Assembly (NCBI GenBank): GCA_018873245.2
Contig: JAEMBT020000009.1
Coordinates: forward strand, 14,931,794-14,995,793
Length of the DNA stretch: 64,000 bases
Source: Archegozetes longisetosus
Taxonomy: Eukaryota; Arthropoda; Arachnida; Sarcoptiformes; Trhypochthoniidae
Reading direction: 5' to 3'
Part shown: one piece after another, positions 1-13,693 of the stretch
Layout of the letters: every line of letters starts with the position of its first letter
How positions within the stretch are numbered: position 1 is the first letter of the stretch
The notes under the pieces: generated by a model
The model's database searches: none
What the model saw: the letters and a program-made list of their open reading frames with translations, nothing else
What the model was told of the DNA's origin: nothing
Position numbers and translations under genes: made by a program

Positions 1-3000
1 CAGGATGCTTTCAAGATTCTTGTGCACAAAACTTATGAGAATATCCTTTGATTAAATTCTAACGCTGGACGCGTTATCATTTATCCTTCTTATTCAAAAT
101 TATGTACATCAAGAACTTAAATATAGGATTATTAAATCATTTATGATTGATTGTAACAGTGCTTCTCAAACGGTGGTATGTGTAATAGTACGTGAGAAGG
201 TATCTGCCGGTAGCCTCTCAGAGAAATTGAACCAATTAAACCTGTGTTCAGAGACATTCATTTAAGATTTACTAGATAAATTTCGGATGAAAAGAGTCTG
301 TTCTGTCTAAATTTGAAATTTAATTTAGTTTTTACAAAATTCTATCGAATATTTGTAGTGCTTCTTATTTACAAGCATACTATCAAATTCGAAAGTTGTG
401 TACCTTTTAAGGTATATACTTTACAGTATAACAAAGATTTTTGATAGGGAGCTGTACTTGATTATAACATTCATATGTTTTATATGAGTGTGTACGAACT
501 TTGTTCTAACTGTCTCGATAACATGTTTAGTCCTTACAGTAGAATAATTAAATTAATATACAGTCGAGTATATTTAAAAGTAGAAAAGCATACAACTTTT
601 CGGTTTGATAGCAACAATCTTTCTAACTATCTTTATGTCAAACATGAAAAGGTAGTCTATTAAGTAGTCCTTTTAGTAATCCTTCAGGTAGTTTATGTGT
701 AGAATATTAAGTAGTTTTAACTATTTTCAAAACAAGCAAATAAGGCTTAATTCACTTGCAATTATTTTACTTTATTCTTAAGGATTTGTCTTTCACTTCA
801 TTATTAGTTATTCGACAACTTTTAAATAGATATTTTCATTTTTTCAATAATTAAAGTACGATTATCGTTCAGTACATCTATCTTTATTAATCACTGACTG
901 ATGCTTAGAGAGCAAATTTTTAAGGGCTTGCTCATTCATTTAATTACTTATTGCAAAGTATTAAGATTAAAACATCAATTACAATACTTTCACATAGTTA
1001 ATGCCCTAATACTCACCAAAAAGATCGTCTCATAGACTTTTCGAGTCAAAGCCAGTCGAGTCAAAAAACACTTTTGCAACATAACTTTTTAAACACTTTA
1101 TTGAAACTTATTGTTATAGGTGATAAGTAGAAAAGCTATTTAAGCCATTCCAATAATTCCTGAAGCCGATAGAACAATAATTGTTATCTTATATCATATG
1201 TATTTCTCTTCCGTATGACATGTTCACTTTATAGGATTCAATATATATCTCTTATCATTAATGAATGATTTGTCAATTTTTATTCATAAACTTTGGGATG
1301 AACTACGGCTCTTTTCCTTTCTATTTAAGCTATTAAATTTTGATTCTTCCCCTCATTTATCATCTGTACGCATCCGGGATCAAGGAAGATGTACTTGACG
1401 ATGGCTGTACAGGTAAATTCAAAAAAGCGTTATATTGATCGCTCACTAATATCATATCAGATATGATTTCATTTTCAGCTGTTCTATGCCAAAAGTTACT
1501 GAAAATAATTTGCAAAAATTTTCACCCGTACGAAGATACGAACCACAAACCCCTTCCCTTAAACTCATTTTTACCTTAGTCTATCACTTAGAGTAATAGA
1601 CTAACATACGGTATTAAAGTAACCTATCTTAGATAACGTTTTGATGATGTCACTTCAGTGCATTTTATTATTTGGTCAAAACATGATTCAAAAGGCATTA
1701 CTTAAGCATGTCTTTGGAGTCTATATTTGGAAACTATATATAGACAGATATGAGGATTATCTCCTCTTTAGCTCTTACTAAGCGATCAATTTAAGCCTGT
1801 TTGAATTTTCGAAAAACTAATCAGTTACCCAATTCATAAGTCATACTAGAAATCGCTAAAAGCAGAAGTCAATTAAAGTCGTGACTTAAGTCATTTGATT
1901 CAAAATATCATTAAAGCAAAAACATGTTTGGTTAAATTGAAAATGACTGACTTTTGATTTGAGTGATTTTGAGTGTGACTTATAAGTTGTGGGATTACTA
2001 GTTAGTTTTTTGAGGATTTAAAATGTATTAAAAGATTAACAAAAATGAAGTCGTATCAGAACTGACTATTGAGTGCAATCGCCCACTCTTATAAGAAGTA
2101 TAGAACAGAAATTGTTGCCTGAGTTACCTTTTTCAATATTGTTGGTTGTTTCCGCTGTCCTACTAATGACTATTATAAACCAGAATTACGAATCCGAATA
2201 AGCATAATTGTTTATGAATGCTTCTACGATTACAATGTGGTGAAACTTTATCTGAAAAACAAATTAAAGGACTCAACATCAAATTGAACAAAGAATCAAA
2301 AGGCGTGTATCAGTTGTCGCTTGTGTAGTTATTCACTTTGACAGTTTACTACATAATAAGCTAAAACAAATTACATGTGTATCAAATATTCAGAATATGT
2401 ACACTGGATTCAAAAAGCCAGGCAAGAGTTCATAAAGCGGATAAAACTTTATGAAAATGGTTAAGTAAAAAGTTATTAGCTTTTAATTAAACGCTTTAGT
2501 TAGACCTTTAAAATGGAACTTATTTTAGTTAAGTAATGATTTAAGTATGAAGTGAGTAATGATCTCTGAGCTGAAGCAATTTTGAACTATTAGTTGAATA
2601 TACATTTTTAAACAATTAATTTTTATCCAATTTTATTCTAATGATTGAATCGAATGATGGGTGAGCTCTAAAATTTTTTAAGCTTGATGAATAAGTCAAA
2701 TTAGTACAATATGTGTTGTGCATAAAATGATTTACATAAAATATATACCTTAAAAAAGTTTGCCACACTTCTTGAATCCACTCTTTTTATAAAGTTCGGA
2801 ATTAGATTATCTTATTCTTAATGTTAGATCAATCAACTCATATCTTCTGCTAGAAAATCAAAGTCAACCACGTTTCAAAAAGTTTAAGTTTTAGTATTCA
2901 AAACTAGAAACTTTTCATCTTTTAAGATTGTTTTTTAATAAAATTTACATTTTATTAGCGGGGTAACCCATGAATTAATCATATATTGACTTCAATCTCA

Positions 3001-4240
3001 TATCTATTCGGGCAATAAATATGAAAGCAAACCATATTTCGATCCATTTAGATGAAGACTTTTTGAGCACATTTTGAATATTGAAACTATAGTCCTGTCT
3101 AATAGCTATCCCTGATGTGCTTGGAATATAAATCCATAAAAACATATCCATTATTGGAAGTAATCTATATTCGACTTATTTCATGAAAAGAGTTATTCAA
3201 ACATTTTTATGAAATACAATCCCTTAGGCATAAACATAAGCTGAAATTTATTCTTATGCGAGGAATAAACTTCTACAATCTTCATAAGAAAAATAGTAGA
3301 CTCTGTTTTCGTAACTTTTTGAAACGAAAACTGAATCCGATAATAGTAGGTGGATTTTGTGGAGGATACCTTAATTGTAACCAGCATTGTAAAGCGTAAA
3401 TTTATTAGTGAATTATAATCAAAATTTTCAAATTTTCATTTTTCTATTTGAGATTTGTATTTTTTCTCCAAAAATAGAGATACTCAACTTTTAGCTCTTA
3501 ATCAAACTATGCTTATGTTAGAGGTACACCATAAAACAGTTGAAATAACATGCTGTCTTCACGAGTAAGAATCAGAATGAGCTGGGATCACACTTAAAAG
3601 ATTCAATTTAAATCTAATTTCTCAATGATATTTTCAAATATTAGTCTGTCCGTGATTAAAGTAGTATATATTCAACTGACTTTGTTAACTCATAACTGAC
3701 ATGAGAAGAGTGACCTCCTTTTGTCAGACCGAAACTTGCAAACTAATTACCAAAGGAGGCATTTGTACTCAAATATTTTCAAAAGGATACTTTAACTGTC
3801 TAATATTAGTAGATTTTCATGAAAACTGATTGCTACGAATAAAATAAAATAAAGATAAAAATTTGAGTAGAAAAATTAGCAAACTCATTTCTCAAGCTTT
3901 CAACCAAATTAGCTTTGAGATCACTTGAAGGGTGAACTGTTAATGGTATGACTTCAGACTTATGCGTTGGTCAATAGATGTTTCTTTGATGTTGTAATAG
4001 CTCAATTCTGATCAAATGAATTTTTAAAGTTTGAAACCATGCGTAATACATTAGAAATAAGGATGAGGAAATATCAAAACTTTGAGTGACTCCAAGTCAG
4101 TCAATGCTATAATTACTTAAGTTCAGTTGATCTTACTTACAATAATATTGATTATTGCACTAAACAGATATTAATTAGTTTAAATCTTCTCCTAATGATT
4201 TTGTTTTAATTTTTCTCCTTGATTTTGTCGGGTTAGAATT
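1..4240. other. Gene-poor AT-rich sequence
   Basis: No convincing exon, RNA gene or transposon was recognised on either strand. Open frames are short and of low-complexity composition. The only structure seen is one half of a dispersed inverted repeat at 1327-1411, whose partner is at 5487-5570. Confidence 0.6.
1327..1411 (+). repeat. Dispersed repeat, left copy of an inverted pair
   Basis: About 85 bp that match, in reverse complement, positions 5487-5570. The longest shared blocks include the reverse complement of ATCGTCAAG and CATCTTCCTTGAT. By eye roughly three quarters of positions agree. It has no open frame of note. It could be a fragment of an unrecognised mobile element or a conserved non-coding block. 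Confidence 0.6.
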
Positions 4241-4495
4241 ATAAGGTTCTATCCCATAGTATACCTATGGACCAAATTATCGTAAACTATTCAATCGTCA
4301 AATTAAAACGATTCTTGAGGTCACTTTAAGAAAACATTTATCGAATAGTGTAATCGAACTTCTGATGATCTTGGAGAGTTTATTACACTATTCGATAAAT
4401 GATTTCTTAAAATGACCTCAAGAATCGTTTTAATTTGACGATTGAATAGTTTACGACAATTTGGTCCATAGGTATACTATGGGATAGAACCTTAT
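4241..4495. mobile_element. Foldback MITE (about 255 bp)
   Basis: Two arms of about 112 bp, 4241-4353 and 4383-4495, are nearly perfect reverse complements separated by a loop of about 30 bp. The outermost bases read ATAAGGTTCTATCCC on the left and its complement on the right. No open frame exists inside. The near-identity of the arms suggests a young non-autonomous DNA transposon. The superfamily is not evident. Confidence 0.85.
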
Positions 4496-5035
4496 CAAAG
4501 ATTTTTCTTTAATCCTTAATTCAATAATCACTATTATTGCTCAACAGTAAATCTATTGATCAAGTGAACTCAAGTTATTGTAACCATTGTTCAAAGCAAA
4601 ACTAAGTTTAAATGTTGAGTACAATTTTTGTTTAATATTACACATTGACCAGGATGCGACTTACGAATGGAGTTTGAAGCAAAAAGAGAAAAGTTCACTT
4701 TGTGATCATAGTGTTTGAGATGAAAATAAATGTAGTGTTCAAGATGATCTTTTGATTTCCATTTCTAAACACAATTTTTGTAAAATGGCATCAGAATAAT
4801 AAAAGTTGGCATTGATAAGTCAAATTTTTAGTGTATGAGTGATCGATTTTACTTGAGATTAAATATCAAAACAAGGCTTTAACAGTTTTGTCTAAGTATT
4901 ATTTTGGACAATTATTAGCACTGACTTAGTGTAGCTCAGTTACTGTGAGTGTGAAGGCACATTCAGTGTAATATAAATTATGCGTGTACGAAGCTGTTCG
5001 ATTGCTTAGAGTTTAACTGATAGGTTAGTTATAAT

Positions 5036-5467
5036 TAGGCTCGCCGATCTTCGGTTAGTAACCGGAAAGCCCGCAAAAAACTGACGAGAGTGACTGCCCC
5101 TTCGGTTAGAAACAGAAAAATGCTGAAAGTGCAACTCTAGTTGCATTCAGACAGCCTTTCTAGTCATAGTGAAGCACATGTGATAATATATTAACACATA
5201 AAAAATATCTGAGTTTGAGCTAATTTTTGGATAGGTTGTGGTATAATGAGTGATGTAAAAAGAAAAGGTCGTAAAAGGAATGCAGAAAAGCGATCTCTCT
5301 AGTGATAATTGCTAGGTGTTCTCTCAAAATAACTTGAATGAGATACTGTAATACTAAATAAAAAGATTTTAAAAACAGAAAAACGCCGAATTTACTTTCC
5401 TTTCGGTTCGAACTGAAAATGACCGCCGAATGGCATTTCGTTAAAACACCGAAAATCGGAGTGCCTA
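5036..5467. mobile_element. Non-autonomous hAT-like element with perfect 8 bp target duplication
   Basis: The element is 432 bp and is flanked on both sides by the 8 bp direct repeat GTTATAAT (5028-5035 and 5468-5475). The ends are imperfect inverted repeats, TAGGCTCGCCGAT on the left and the complement of TAGGCACTCCGAT on the right. The subterminal parts carry several TTCGGTT / CCGAA motifs, as expected of hAT transposase-binding repeats. There is no transposase frame. The 8 bp duplication is the main basis for the hAT assignment. Confidence 0.85.
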
Positions 5468-5486
5468 GTTATAATGGACAGGTTGT

Positions 5487-5570
5487 TGTACAATTATCGT
5501 CAAGTGCATCTTCCTTGATTTCTGATGCGTGCAGATTGTAAATAAGGGCAGCATCAAAATCTAATAGCTT
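5487..5570 (-). repeat. Dispersed repeat, right copy of an inverted pair
   Basis: Reverse-complement counterpart of 1327-1411. It lies just outside the right end of the hAT-like element, so the two copies are not the ends of that element. Confidence 0.6.
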
Positions 5571-6003
5571 CATTTAGACAACTATTGTCTAACTATCAAT
5601 TCTAAGTTTATGAGTAAAAATTAACACTTCATTGATGATAACCAAAATATTGACTCGCGTATCGCCAATTAACTTTGATCTAATCTCGACTCAAAAATCA
5701 ATGAAATCATTGACTTTGGGTGACTGTTATGGCATTAATTATATTAAAATATAATGAATTATATTTTAAGTTTAATACTTTTTCATAAGCAATTCAATGT
5801 TAGGTTAGGTTGAATTAGATTAAATTCAGTAAATGAGCAATCCTTAAAAGTTTGCTGTTTAAGCATCAGTTAGAGAAAGATAAAAAAAATATACGATCGC
5901 ACGAAAAAGTGTACGTCAAATAGAGCTTTTTCTCGTCTAGCATACTTAGGGATCACTTTAATACTCAAGTGATCATTATGTTGAAAACTTTCATACACTT
6001 CAG

Positions 6004-6228
6004 TAGAGAAGAGAGTTTTGTATCTTAGGGAGACTATTGCACAATGTGTTGATTATCTCTGTAGTGTTTTTTCAATATATGCGCAAATATTTCAACTTTT
6101 TATTGTAAACAAATTCACTATTATATTGACTATTATAATAATTCACTATTATAATACCTATTATATTGACTACTTATTAAATACGAAGGTTAAAAGTAGT
6201 CTCCCTAAGATACAAAAATCTCTTCAGT
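6004..6228. mobile_element. MITE of about 220 bp
   Basis: Inverted ends of about 28 bp share GTATCTTAGGGAGACT (left, about 6020-6035; right about 6198-6213). The interior is A+T-rich with short ATTCACTATTATA-like repeats. No coding capacity. The exact outer boundary and target duplication are not clear. Confidence 0.75.
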
Positions 6229-9200
6229 TGGACTTAAACTTCTAACTTTTCACAGAACAAAATAACGAACTTTTACATATGTTAATCGTTTTTCTTATAC
6301 GAATTTCATGAAACAATACTTACAAACACTTTTACCTTTAATATGTAAACTTATTTATATGGGTCACTATATGAAATAAACTTATGAAAACTTTCCATTA
6401 TTTTATTTGCCCTTGTTGGTTTTGGTGTATTTTAAGCGCACAGTTTGACGTATACTTTTACGTGCGAGTGTACTCGACGTTAATTGTACAGTAGGTTGAA
6501 TATTTGTAATGAAAACACTTTCAAATGACAGCTCCTTTATTAATAAACCAACAGCTTAGTGATTAAAATGTAAAAATTTATTAATAATAAAGATCGTCGT
6601 CAAGAGATATATTTATATTAACAACCAAATTCAACTAATATAAAGCTGCTTAGGCTTTCATATGATTCTTGTCAGTAACTTAATTCTTTCATTCTAAAGA
6701 TACTCAAAATGATTTCAATTGTAAGTTGAGTTACCATATAATCGGTTTAACCTTAACTTTAAGCTCATCTATCAATCAATTCGAGTTAAAAGTTTAAACT
6801 CGTGATCTTATATTTGTTTACGTTGGTTAGAAGAAGAGTTAAAAATGTTCAAACTTTAAGCTTAAGCTTACTGATAAAGAAGTTCTTAAAATTTGAGGAT
6901 TATGTGTAGAGTTACCAATTTTTGTGCACTTTCACAATCAAAGTTATATAAGAAATAAGTTGCACTAAAAATAAGAAAAAGTTAGGAACAAACTTTGAAA
7001 TAAGAGTCTGCAGTCATAGATCGGTTGAGACTTAAAGTCCTCACTTGGTTTCTGCTTACTAGAAAAAGTTAGCATAATAACAAATTGGTAGCTCTAGTTA
7101 TGTGACAGCTTTGATTGTTCTAATTCTTGAATAATTAGATTTATATAAACTTTGTAAGCCTTTAGAAAAGGCTTTCAATTGTTATCTTATGCAGGCATGC
7201 AAATTAGATTCACATAATGGTTTGACTGTTTATGTATGACTTATAAAACTTGATTAATAGGTGTTTCATTTTCGAATCAAATGTTTGATCATACAACTGA
7301 TTGACAAATTTATATAATTAGTGGTTAATCTCTATTATCTGTGACGAGTGAAAAGTCATATTTCGTTTCATAAAATCACAGAAAACATTTTTAATCTTTA
7401 AAATTCAATTATTGGATTCTTTTTAATCGTTTAAGTTGTTGAGTGGGAATTGAGCTAAAATTATTTTGTTTATTTGAGGCAACTATTACAGTAATACAAC
7501 GATATTGTGAATGGCTGCAGATCGACTGTAATGAGACTTCACTACATACATGTTATTTAGGATTAGTTGATGTGTGTCAACAACGGATTATTACTTTCAC
7601 TACAGCGAAGATTTAGTGTAAAGAAGTTCTCTATGATGAAGTATTAGAGAATTTTTTATGTGTTTTAGTTCTTCTCTTCAAAATCTAATTGAGGAAAGCA
7701 AATAAGTCTGAAAATAGATGTTCTGAGTCAATTCGTAGAACATCTATGTAAATTAACGGACACTCAAACTGAGTAATTAGGGTATGAGTGCATTTGCAAA
7801 TAATTACTTCTGTCTGACGTCAATTAATTTATTAACATGAATTTCATTATAACAAAGTCAATTAATAGATATTTTTGGAAACACTTCTTTCTAATTAATT
7901 AATCGATGTTTTTCAAGTCAAGTCATTATCACGTATAAGTAGAGCTTAAATTTAGACCTAACTCAACTTTTATATGTGATTGAAATTTGAAAATACCAAG
8001 TTTCGACACTAACTTTCAGACAAAAGCTCAAACTTTATTATTGTTTCGTACTTGCTTTTAATAATTGATAGCTTCTATACAAAATAATCAGAAAACTTCT
8101 AACTAAAGCAGATACAAAAGCATAGTATTGTTTGAACTTTTGTCTAAAAGAACGCAACAGTACTAAACATACGTCACAATTTTCTCTTTTAACTATTTCA
8201 ACATTGTTTGCAGAAATCCTTTGTAACTAATCGAGAAAGAGTTTAAAAATCAATTCAATTCAATTCAATTTATTTTCAAGAACATTCTTGTTTATCGAAA
8301 AGCTATTATTGTTCTGTTGTTTAATAGTACTGGCACTAAAAACACTTTAAAAACTCAATCAGATACTAGTAAATAAATGAATAAATTTTGAAATTATAAA
8401 ATTTCCGACCATTTCTCAGTTTCGATCACAGGATTGATGGACAAATCCACAGAAATTGCCAGATTATCCCATAGAGTGTAATGATCTTAATTGACAGAAA
8501 GCTATTTCTTCGGTGTGTATTACTTGTCTTGAAAGTTTGCCTACGAAGAAAAGAGTTTGGTATTATTGACAGCTTGAGCTTCATTTAAAATCAAAATTAG
8601 AGATAAACATATTTGAATTTATTAGAGGTTTGAAATATAGAGTTGAATGTTTTTCGGATTCAGATTTTGTGTTGCGCAGCACCTTTAATAATGTAAATCC
8701 TTTTCTTTTCGGCCAATTTCAAGGCATCCTATATAAGATACCGAGTGGTTAATGGAAAAACATAACTTACGCATTAATTTCTAGGTTACGGTCAGGTTGC
8801 ACAGTCATGAGAAAAGTTAGAATATAGTTTTGTAGATCCTTCCTAAAGATTAATTATTTCTCATCACAAAGTTAAGTGCTTACAGAGTGTAAATCAAGAT
8901 ATACATTAAACACAGTGATAGATAAGACTTGCTTGTGCTTAGTGATGAGTACGAGCACCGAGTCTGAACAGTTAAATTGATACCATTCAGATTTTCAAGT
9001 ACAATATATTATTCAAACAAAATTGTATATTTAACATTTTTGTCATTTTACGCTCAATTTTCATCTATCAAATTACCTTTAATACCCCCGTCTCATTCTG
9101 TGATGAACTCAATCTTAAAATAATTTGTTAGATCCAAATTTTATTGTTTAATTGAACTGAAATGGAAAGTTTACTATACTAAAGTTCTGTATCCTGAGTT

Positions 9201-12200
9201 CGAGAGCGAGCGAGAAAATTTAGATCAATCTGACTCTGAGTTCCAAATATGAAAATTTGTCTGAGTACTGAATCTGTCCGTCGATGGTCAGAAGGAGAGT
9301 TAGGCAATATTTCGAAAATATGATGTTCTATTGCCTTTGATTTTTTTATTGCCCTAGAATCTCGGGATTATGTGATTTAATCGACCTCATTGAACGCACA
9401 TTCAATGAAATATTCTGTAAAGTTATATTTACTACTTCATTTTTAGTGTTTTAATGGAGAAATCATATTAAGAATCGTTCCTTCATATGCGATCATGAAA
9501 GTATTTCAGATTGCCTCAGGATTAGTACAATACATTCTAATTCAGTATACATTTGTTTAATTCTTTTTATTCATAAGAAGTATATCCTTTTGCCAAACAT
9601 AACTTTAGATATATTTTTAGTTATTAAATTTGCAAAAGTGTGTTAGAAATAAAAATATGACTCTATAGTATACTCAAAAGATCATGTAAACATTGATCAG
9701 ATACTGGTTTATTAATTGCCTCATTATGTTATTCGCGTTTCCCTCAGAGTTATCACGATTATACCTAAATTTATATTAAATTAAGAACAAAATCGATTTA
9801 TTCATTATACCAGTGTTTTTTGCAGTTGGATTTTTCAATAATGCGCTTCTTATCTTGCAAAACGAAATATTTAAATAGTTTCTAAATCTATGTAGAATCT
9901 AATAGAAATCTATCTATTTGATGAACTGTTCAGTTATTCAATAATTTTATTGAGTGTAAAATCAATCAACTAATTAAAGTTCTTTCATATTTTTTCGTAT
10001 ATCCTCCTCCTTTTCGGGAGACTCATTAGAGCTCGTTTACAGAGTGAGTTTTTCGCCGAGACGGTCGGGCGGGGCATAAGCGTCGGGCCGTTTATAATTC
10101 ATAATCTTCAAGTTCTTAAGATTATAAATTTTCTTATTGAATGTCTCAATAGTCGATATGTTTGCTCTCAGATCTTAAAATCTAAAATTTTGCCAATTTT
10201 TTCAGGATAGTAAACTTTGTCTTTCATTGAAATCATAATGTGATGACGCCATATCTGTGGGTTTTGAACCTACACACTAGAAAACCAATATGAGTAAAGT
10301 TATAAATCCTTTAATGGCATTATAGGGCTTGAATGAAGAGTTATAAAAGCTTTTATATAGACGGCATGAATACACCTGTGCAAAACCTAGTCTAGACCTG
10401 ATCAAGACCTATGCAATTTCAAAACTTTTGTATACGCTAAATAACAACGACCCCAACCGCGCCGAAGCAAACGCAAATCTATCTTTATCCTCAAAAATAG
10501 ATGGTTTTGTGCTGCTTACCTGCTTTTATCCGACGAGTATACCACTACACAAATCCAGAATAAAGTCTTCATAAGATTCAAATTCATATTACTCTAATGC
10601 TTTTCCCTATGTTCGTATGAAAGCTTCTTAATATCCATTCGAATAGGTTTTTTCTTCAAGATATTTATTTTTTATTTTACAAATTGTCAAATATGTCTTC
10701 AAAAATAGCTTTTCATCTCATTATTTTCATCTAAAGAATGAAATAAATTTAGAAGAAAACCTAAAGAAAACATTTTAAAATTTTAATCTCATATGAAGAG
10801 GTATATTTGCATGATATTAAATTTCATTATTAATATCACATTTTTATGCTTAATAAAAGAAACCTTAGAAACGAAACGAATTTCCTGTAGGCGGTAAACT
10901 AATTTGAATTAAATTTTTACTTCAATCAGTAATAAATCTAAGACTAGTTTCATGTAAAACTAATTTATATATTTTGTTTGACTTTATGTCAATGAGTTTT
11001 ATCTAGTAGTTGACTTCATAAATGCTTATTTGAAAGCTTTGAAAGAATATGTTAAGTGACTTATTAGAAATCGCTATAGTTCCACTAATCATAGGTTGAA
11101 CTGAAACTATTACTAGTTGCAATATCTTATTACTAATAAACTTTATCTCTAGGGCAGTTAAGTGGTTAATAAAATATGTTTTGTGGTCAACCACTTTACC
11201 AAGCTCATTCATATGCGGACAAGTGGGCGATTGAATGCCAAGATTTTAAACTATATATATATATTCTGATAATTCGAACTAATAAATTCAAATTTTGATC
11301 TGATTTGCACAATTGCTTATAAAATTCAAAAAATTTTTCAACCTGTTTTAAAATAATTTCTTTAATATATTTTGAAAAGTTTGGAAATGTTTAAAAATTA
11401 CATTAAATATTATAACGATATTTGAAAACCTTTTGAGCCCTCGAAGTGTACATTGTATATTATTTGAAGAAAAAACTGAAAATTGATGTTTGACTATTTT
11501 AGTCGGGAAAGTGCAATAATGCTTTGTTATAGAAAATTTGAACAATAAATAATATAAAATAGTGTTGAGAGAGGATCCAAACCGATCAAATTACATAATT
11601 ATTTAGTAAATATCTTGCTTAGTTGAATCTGAGAAGTTTTATGCTAGATTATGTTCAAATTTAAACGTATTTTTGGAATAAACTATTTTGATTGTTCTAA
11701 AACTTTATAAAACAGATAGCTCTATTCAACAAAAACCCTATACATGAAAAAATAATTTTTAATAACTAGAAAAAATTTTAGAGCTTTAAGTTTTGAATTT
11801 TTAACACACCATAATAAGTCAAAAGAACTACTAATAGAATTGTCATCTAAAGCAACTCTTATGTTCTGCAAACGCTACACTAACAAAATGTTCAACTCGA
11901 CGTGATTTATTTATTCGAGTTCTGTTTTTTGCGTCTAAGTTGAACATATTAGAGTTCAAGCAGAGAAATAGAAAAAAAATTAATCTCTTAGAAAATAATC
12001 TCTCGAAAATAATAGACTCTCTTATGAATAAATAATCTGAAGAATTCAATTTCTAGACTATCATAAATCAAATTCATTTAAAAAAATCATATTAGTTTTC
12101 AACATATTTCTTGACTTTATCATTAAAATATCTTTCGATTTGAAGAGTAGATGCAACAGTTCTATGCAATATTAATTCCAATATTTAGTTCATTTCAATA

Positions 12201-12600
12201 GTTTTAGAAGAAAATGATTGTTGCTGTAGTTTGTAACTAGTATAAAATAGTTCCCTAAATAGATCCCTTAATATTTAGCGCCAGGTTTAACCATTTTTCT
12301 TTTTGTCGATAGTAATTCATAACCACTCAAATAGTTGACTCCGAGTCTTCGACAATCGAAACTAACAACCTTTTGGCTAAATCTCTGGAACAATGATAGA
12401 AACTTTGAAATGATAGAACTATGAAATTTAAGTGAAAATGATATTAATCTTGTGAAAACGTTACCTGATGCTTCAGTTTATTTTAACACTGAGAAAGTTA
12501 TATAAATTATTCTTTGATTCAAGATTCACCCATATTTTCTCGCTTAATATCTTTAAAGGCTTCACGAAAAAACATTTGTTTGCTTTCTCTGTGCTAATAA
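6229..12600. other. Gene-poor AT-rich sequence
   Basis: Nothing coding was recognised in about 6.4 kb. A CAATT microsatellite lies at about 8252-8272. An isolated G+C-rich patch stands out at about 10035-10092 against the A+T-rich surroundings, without a recognised function. The missing 5' exons of the GPCR at 13.7 kb were looked for here and not found. Confidence 0.5.
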
Positions 12601-12609
12601 ACTCTTCAA

Positions 12610-13095
12610 AAAGTAATTTCATCAGATCAGAGATTCTTTTAGAATTAAGGAACATAGTCAATTTGATTTGCATTTGTAAGCTTTGTATCGGTATTTCTAT
12701 TAGTAGTAGACAGTCCTTCAGTAGTGCTTTTCCCAAATCCATTTGCAATGTACGCATTATTATTTGCAATATCAGGTTATGTCAAGTTTATACTATCACT
12801 TAACTTACAACATGACTCCCAAAGTGTTTCTAGATACAAAATTAAATATAGAGATAGACTGGAACTATTGGAACTAGATTGATTGAATTGAGAATCAATA
12901 TAGGAGTCATGTTTTAAGTTGAAGTAATGGCATAAACATGATATTGCAAATAGCAATGCGTGCACTGGAAACAAATTTGAGCGTCGCACTACCGAAGGAT
13001 TGCCTGTTAGGAATAGCAATGTAAAACTTGCGAATGTAAATGAATTTAGCTTTAAGGATTACAGAATATCTCTCGAATTAAGAATCATAGAGTTA
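12610..13095. repeat. Inverted repeat with coding-like arms (degraded gene fragment)
   Basis: The left arm (about 12610-12822) and right arm (about 12899-13095) are diverged reverse complements. The left arm read on the minus strand (frame 12473-12769) and the right arm read on the plus strand give related peptides. Both contain an ILQI-MR-L pattern followed by KDCLL. The minus-strand frame is about 98 codons; the plus-strand one breaks at TAA after about 26. This suggests an inverted duplication of a fragment of some helical protein gene. I do not recognise the family, and a plain foldback transposon is an alternative. Confidence 0.5.
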
Positions 13096-13693
13096 TATGT
13101 TTTTCTGAATTTTTACAAGAAATCCAACTAAAGTTGATCTGGTTGAATTAGAAAAATTTTCGTATCAAACATTCTACCACAATTTACATGGTTCCTCGCG
13201 TTAGAACTTAAAAAATCTTTTTCATGAGAATAATCTGATCAACTTGATTCAGTAAAAAGAATGATGCATTTTGAATACTTAAATGAAATGACAGAATTAG
13301 TTTAAAATTATTATATTTGGATTCTTGGTTATCGGTTTTGGCCTATTTTAATCTAACGGCCAGTGGTTGATTCGATCAGAACCGTTGTTAAATGGGTGTA
13401 ACTTTAAACTGTTTTTAAATGCAATAAGAAAAATATTAATAAACTTTTGTGTAAATTAAAATTTTTTTTTGGAGTTACATAGAATTATTTTATCATTTTA
13501 AAAAGAAAAATTTTAATAATGTTTTCTACATTTCTTTAATAACTTTAAGTTAGTTTTCGTGTAGAAGACTAATTTAGAAAATAAACTTTTAAACTAGTTA
13601 CAATATTATTTACCGACTTCTAATCCTTGAGTCCTGATCTTACCCACTAAACCAGAAATATATTTTAATTAAAATTTTCTTAATTTTTGACAG
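13096..13693. other. Intronic or intergenic sequence upstream of the first visible GPCR exon
   Basis: A+T-rich, with no recognisable exon. It probably belongs to the intron that interrupts the DRY codon. Confidence 0.5.

Noticed and set aside
475..663. 62-codon frame
   Set aside because: A+T-driven composition, no motif, no splice context.
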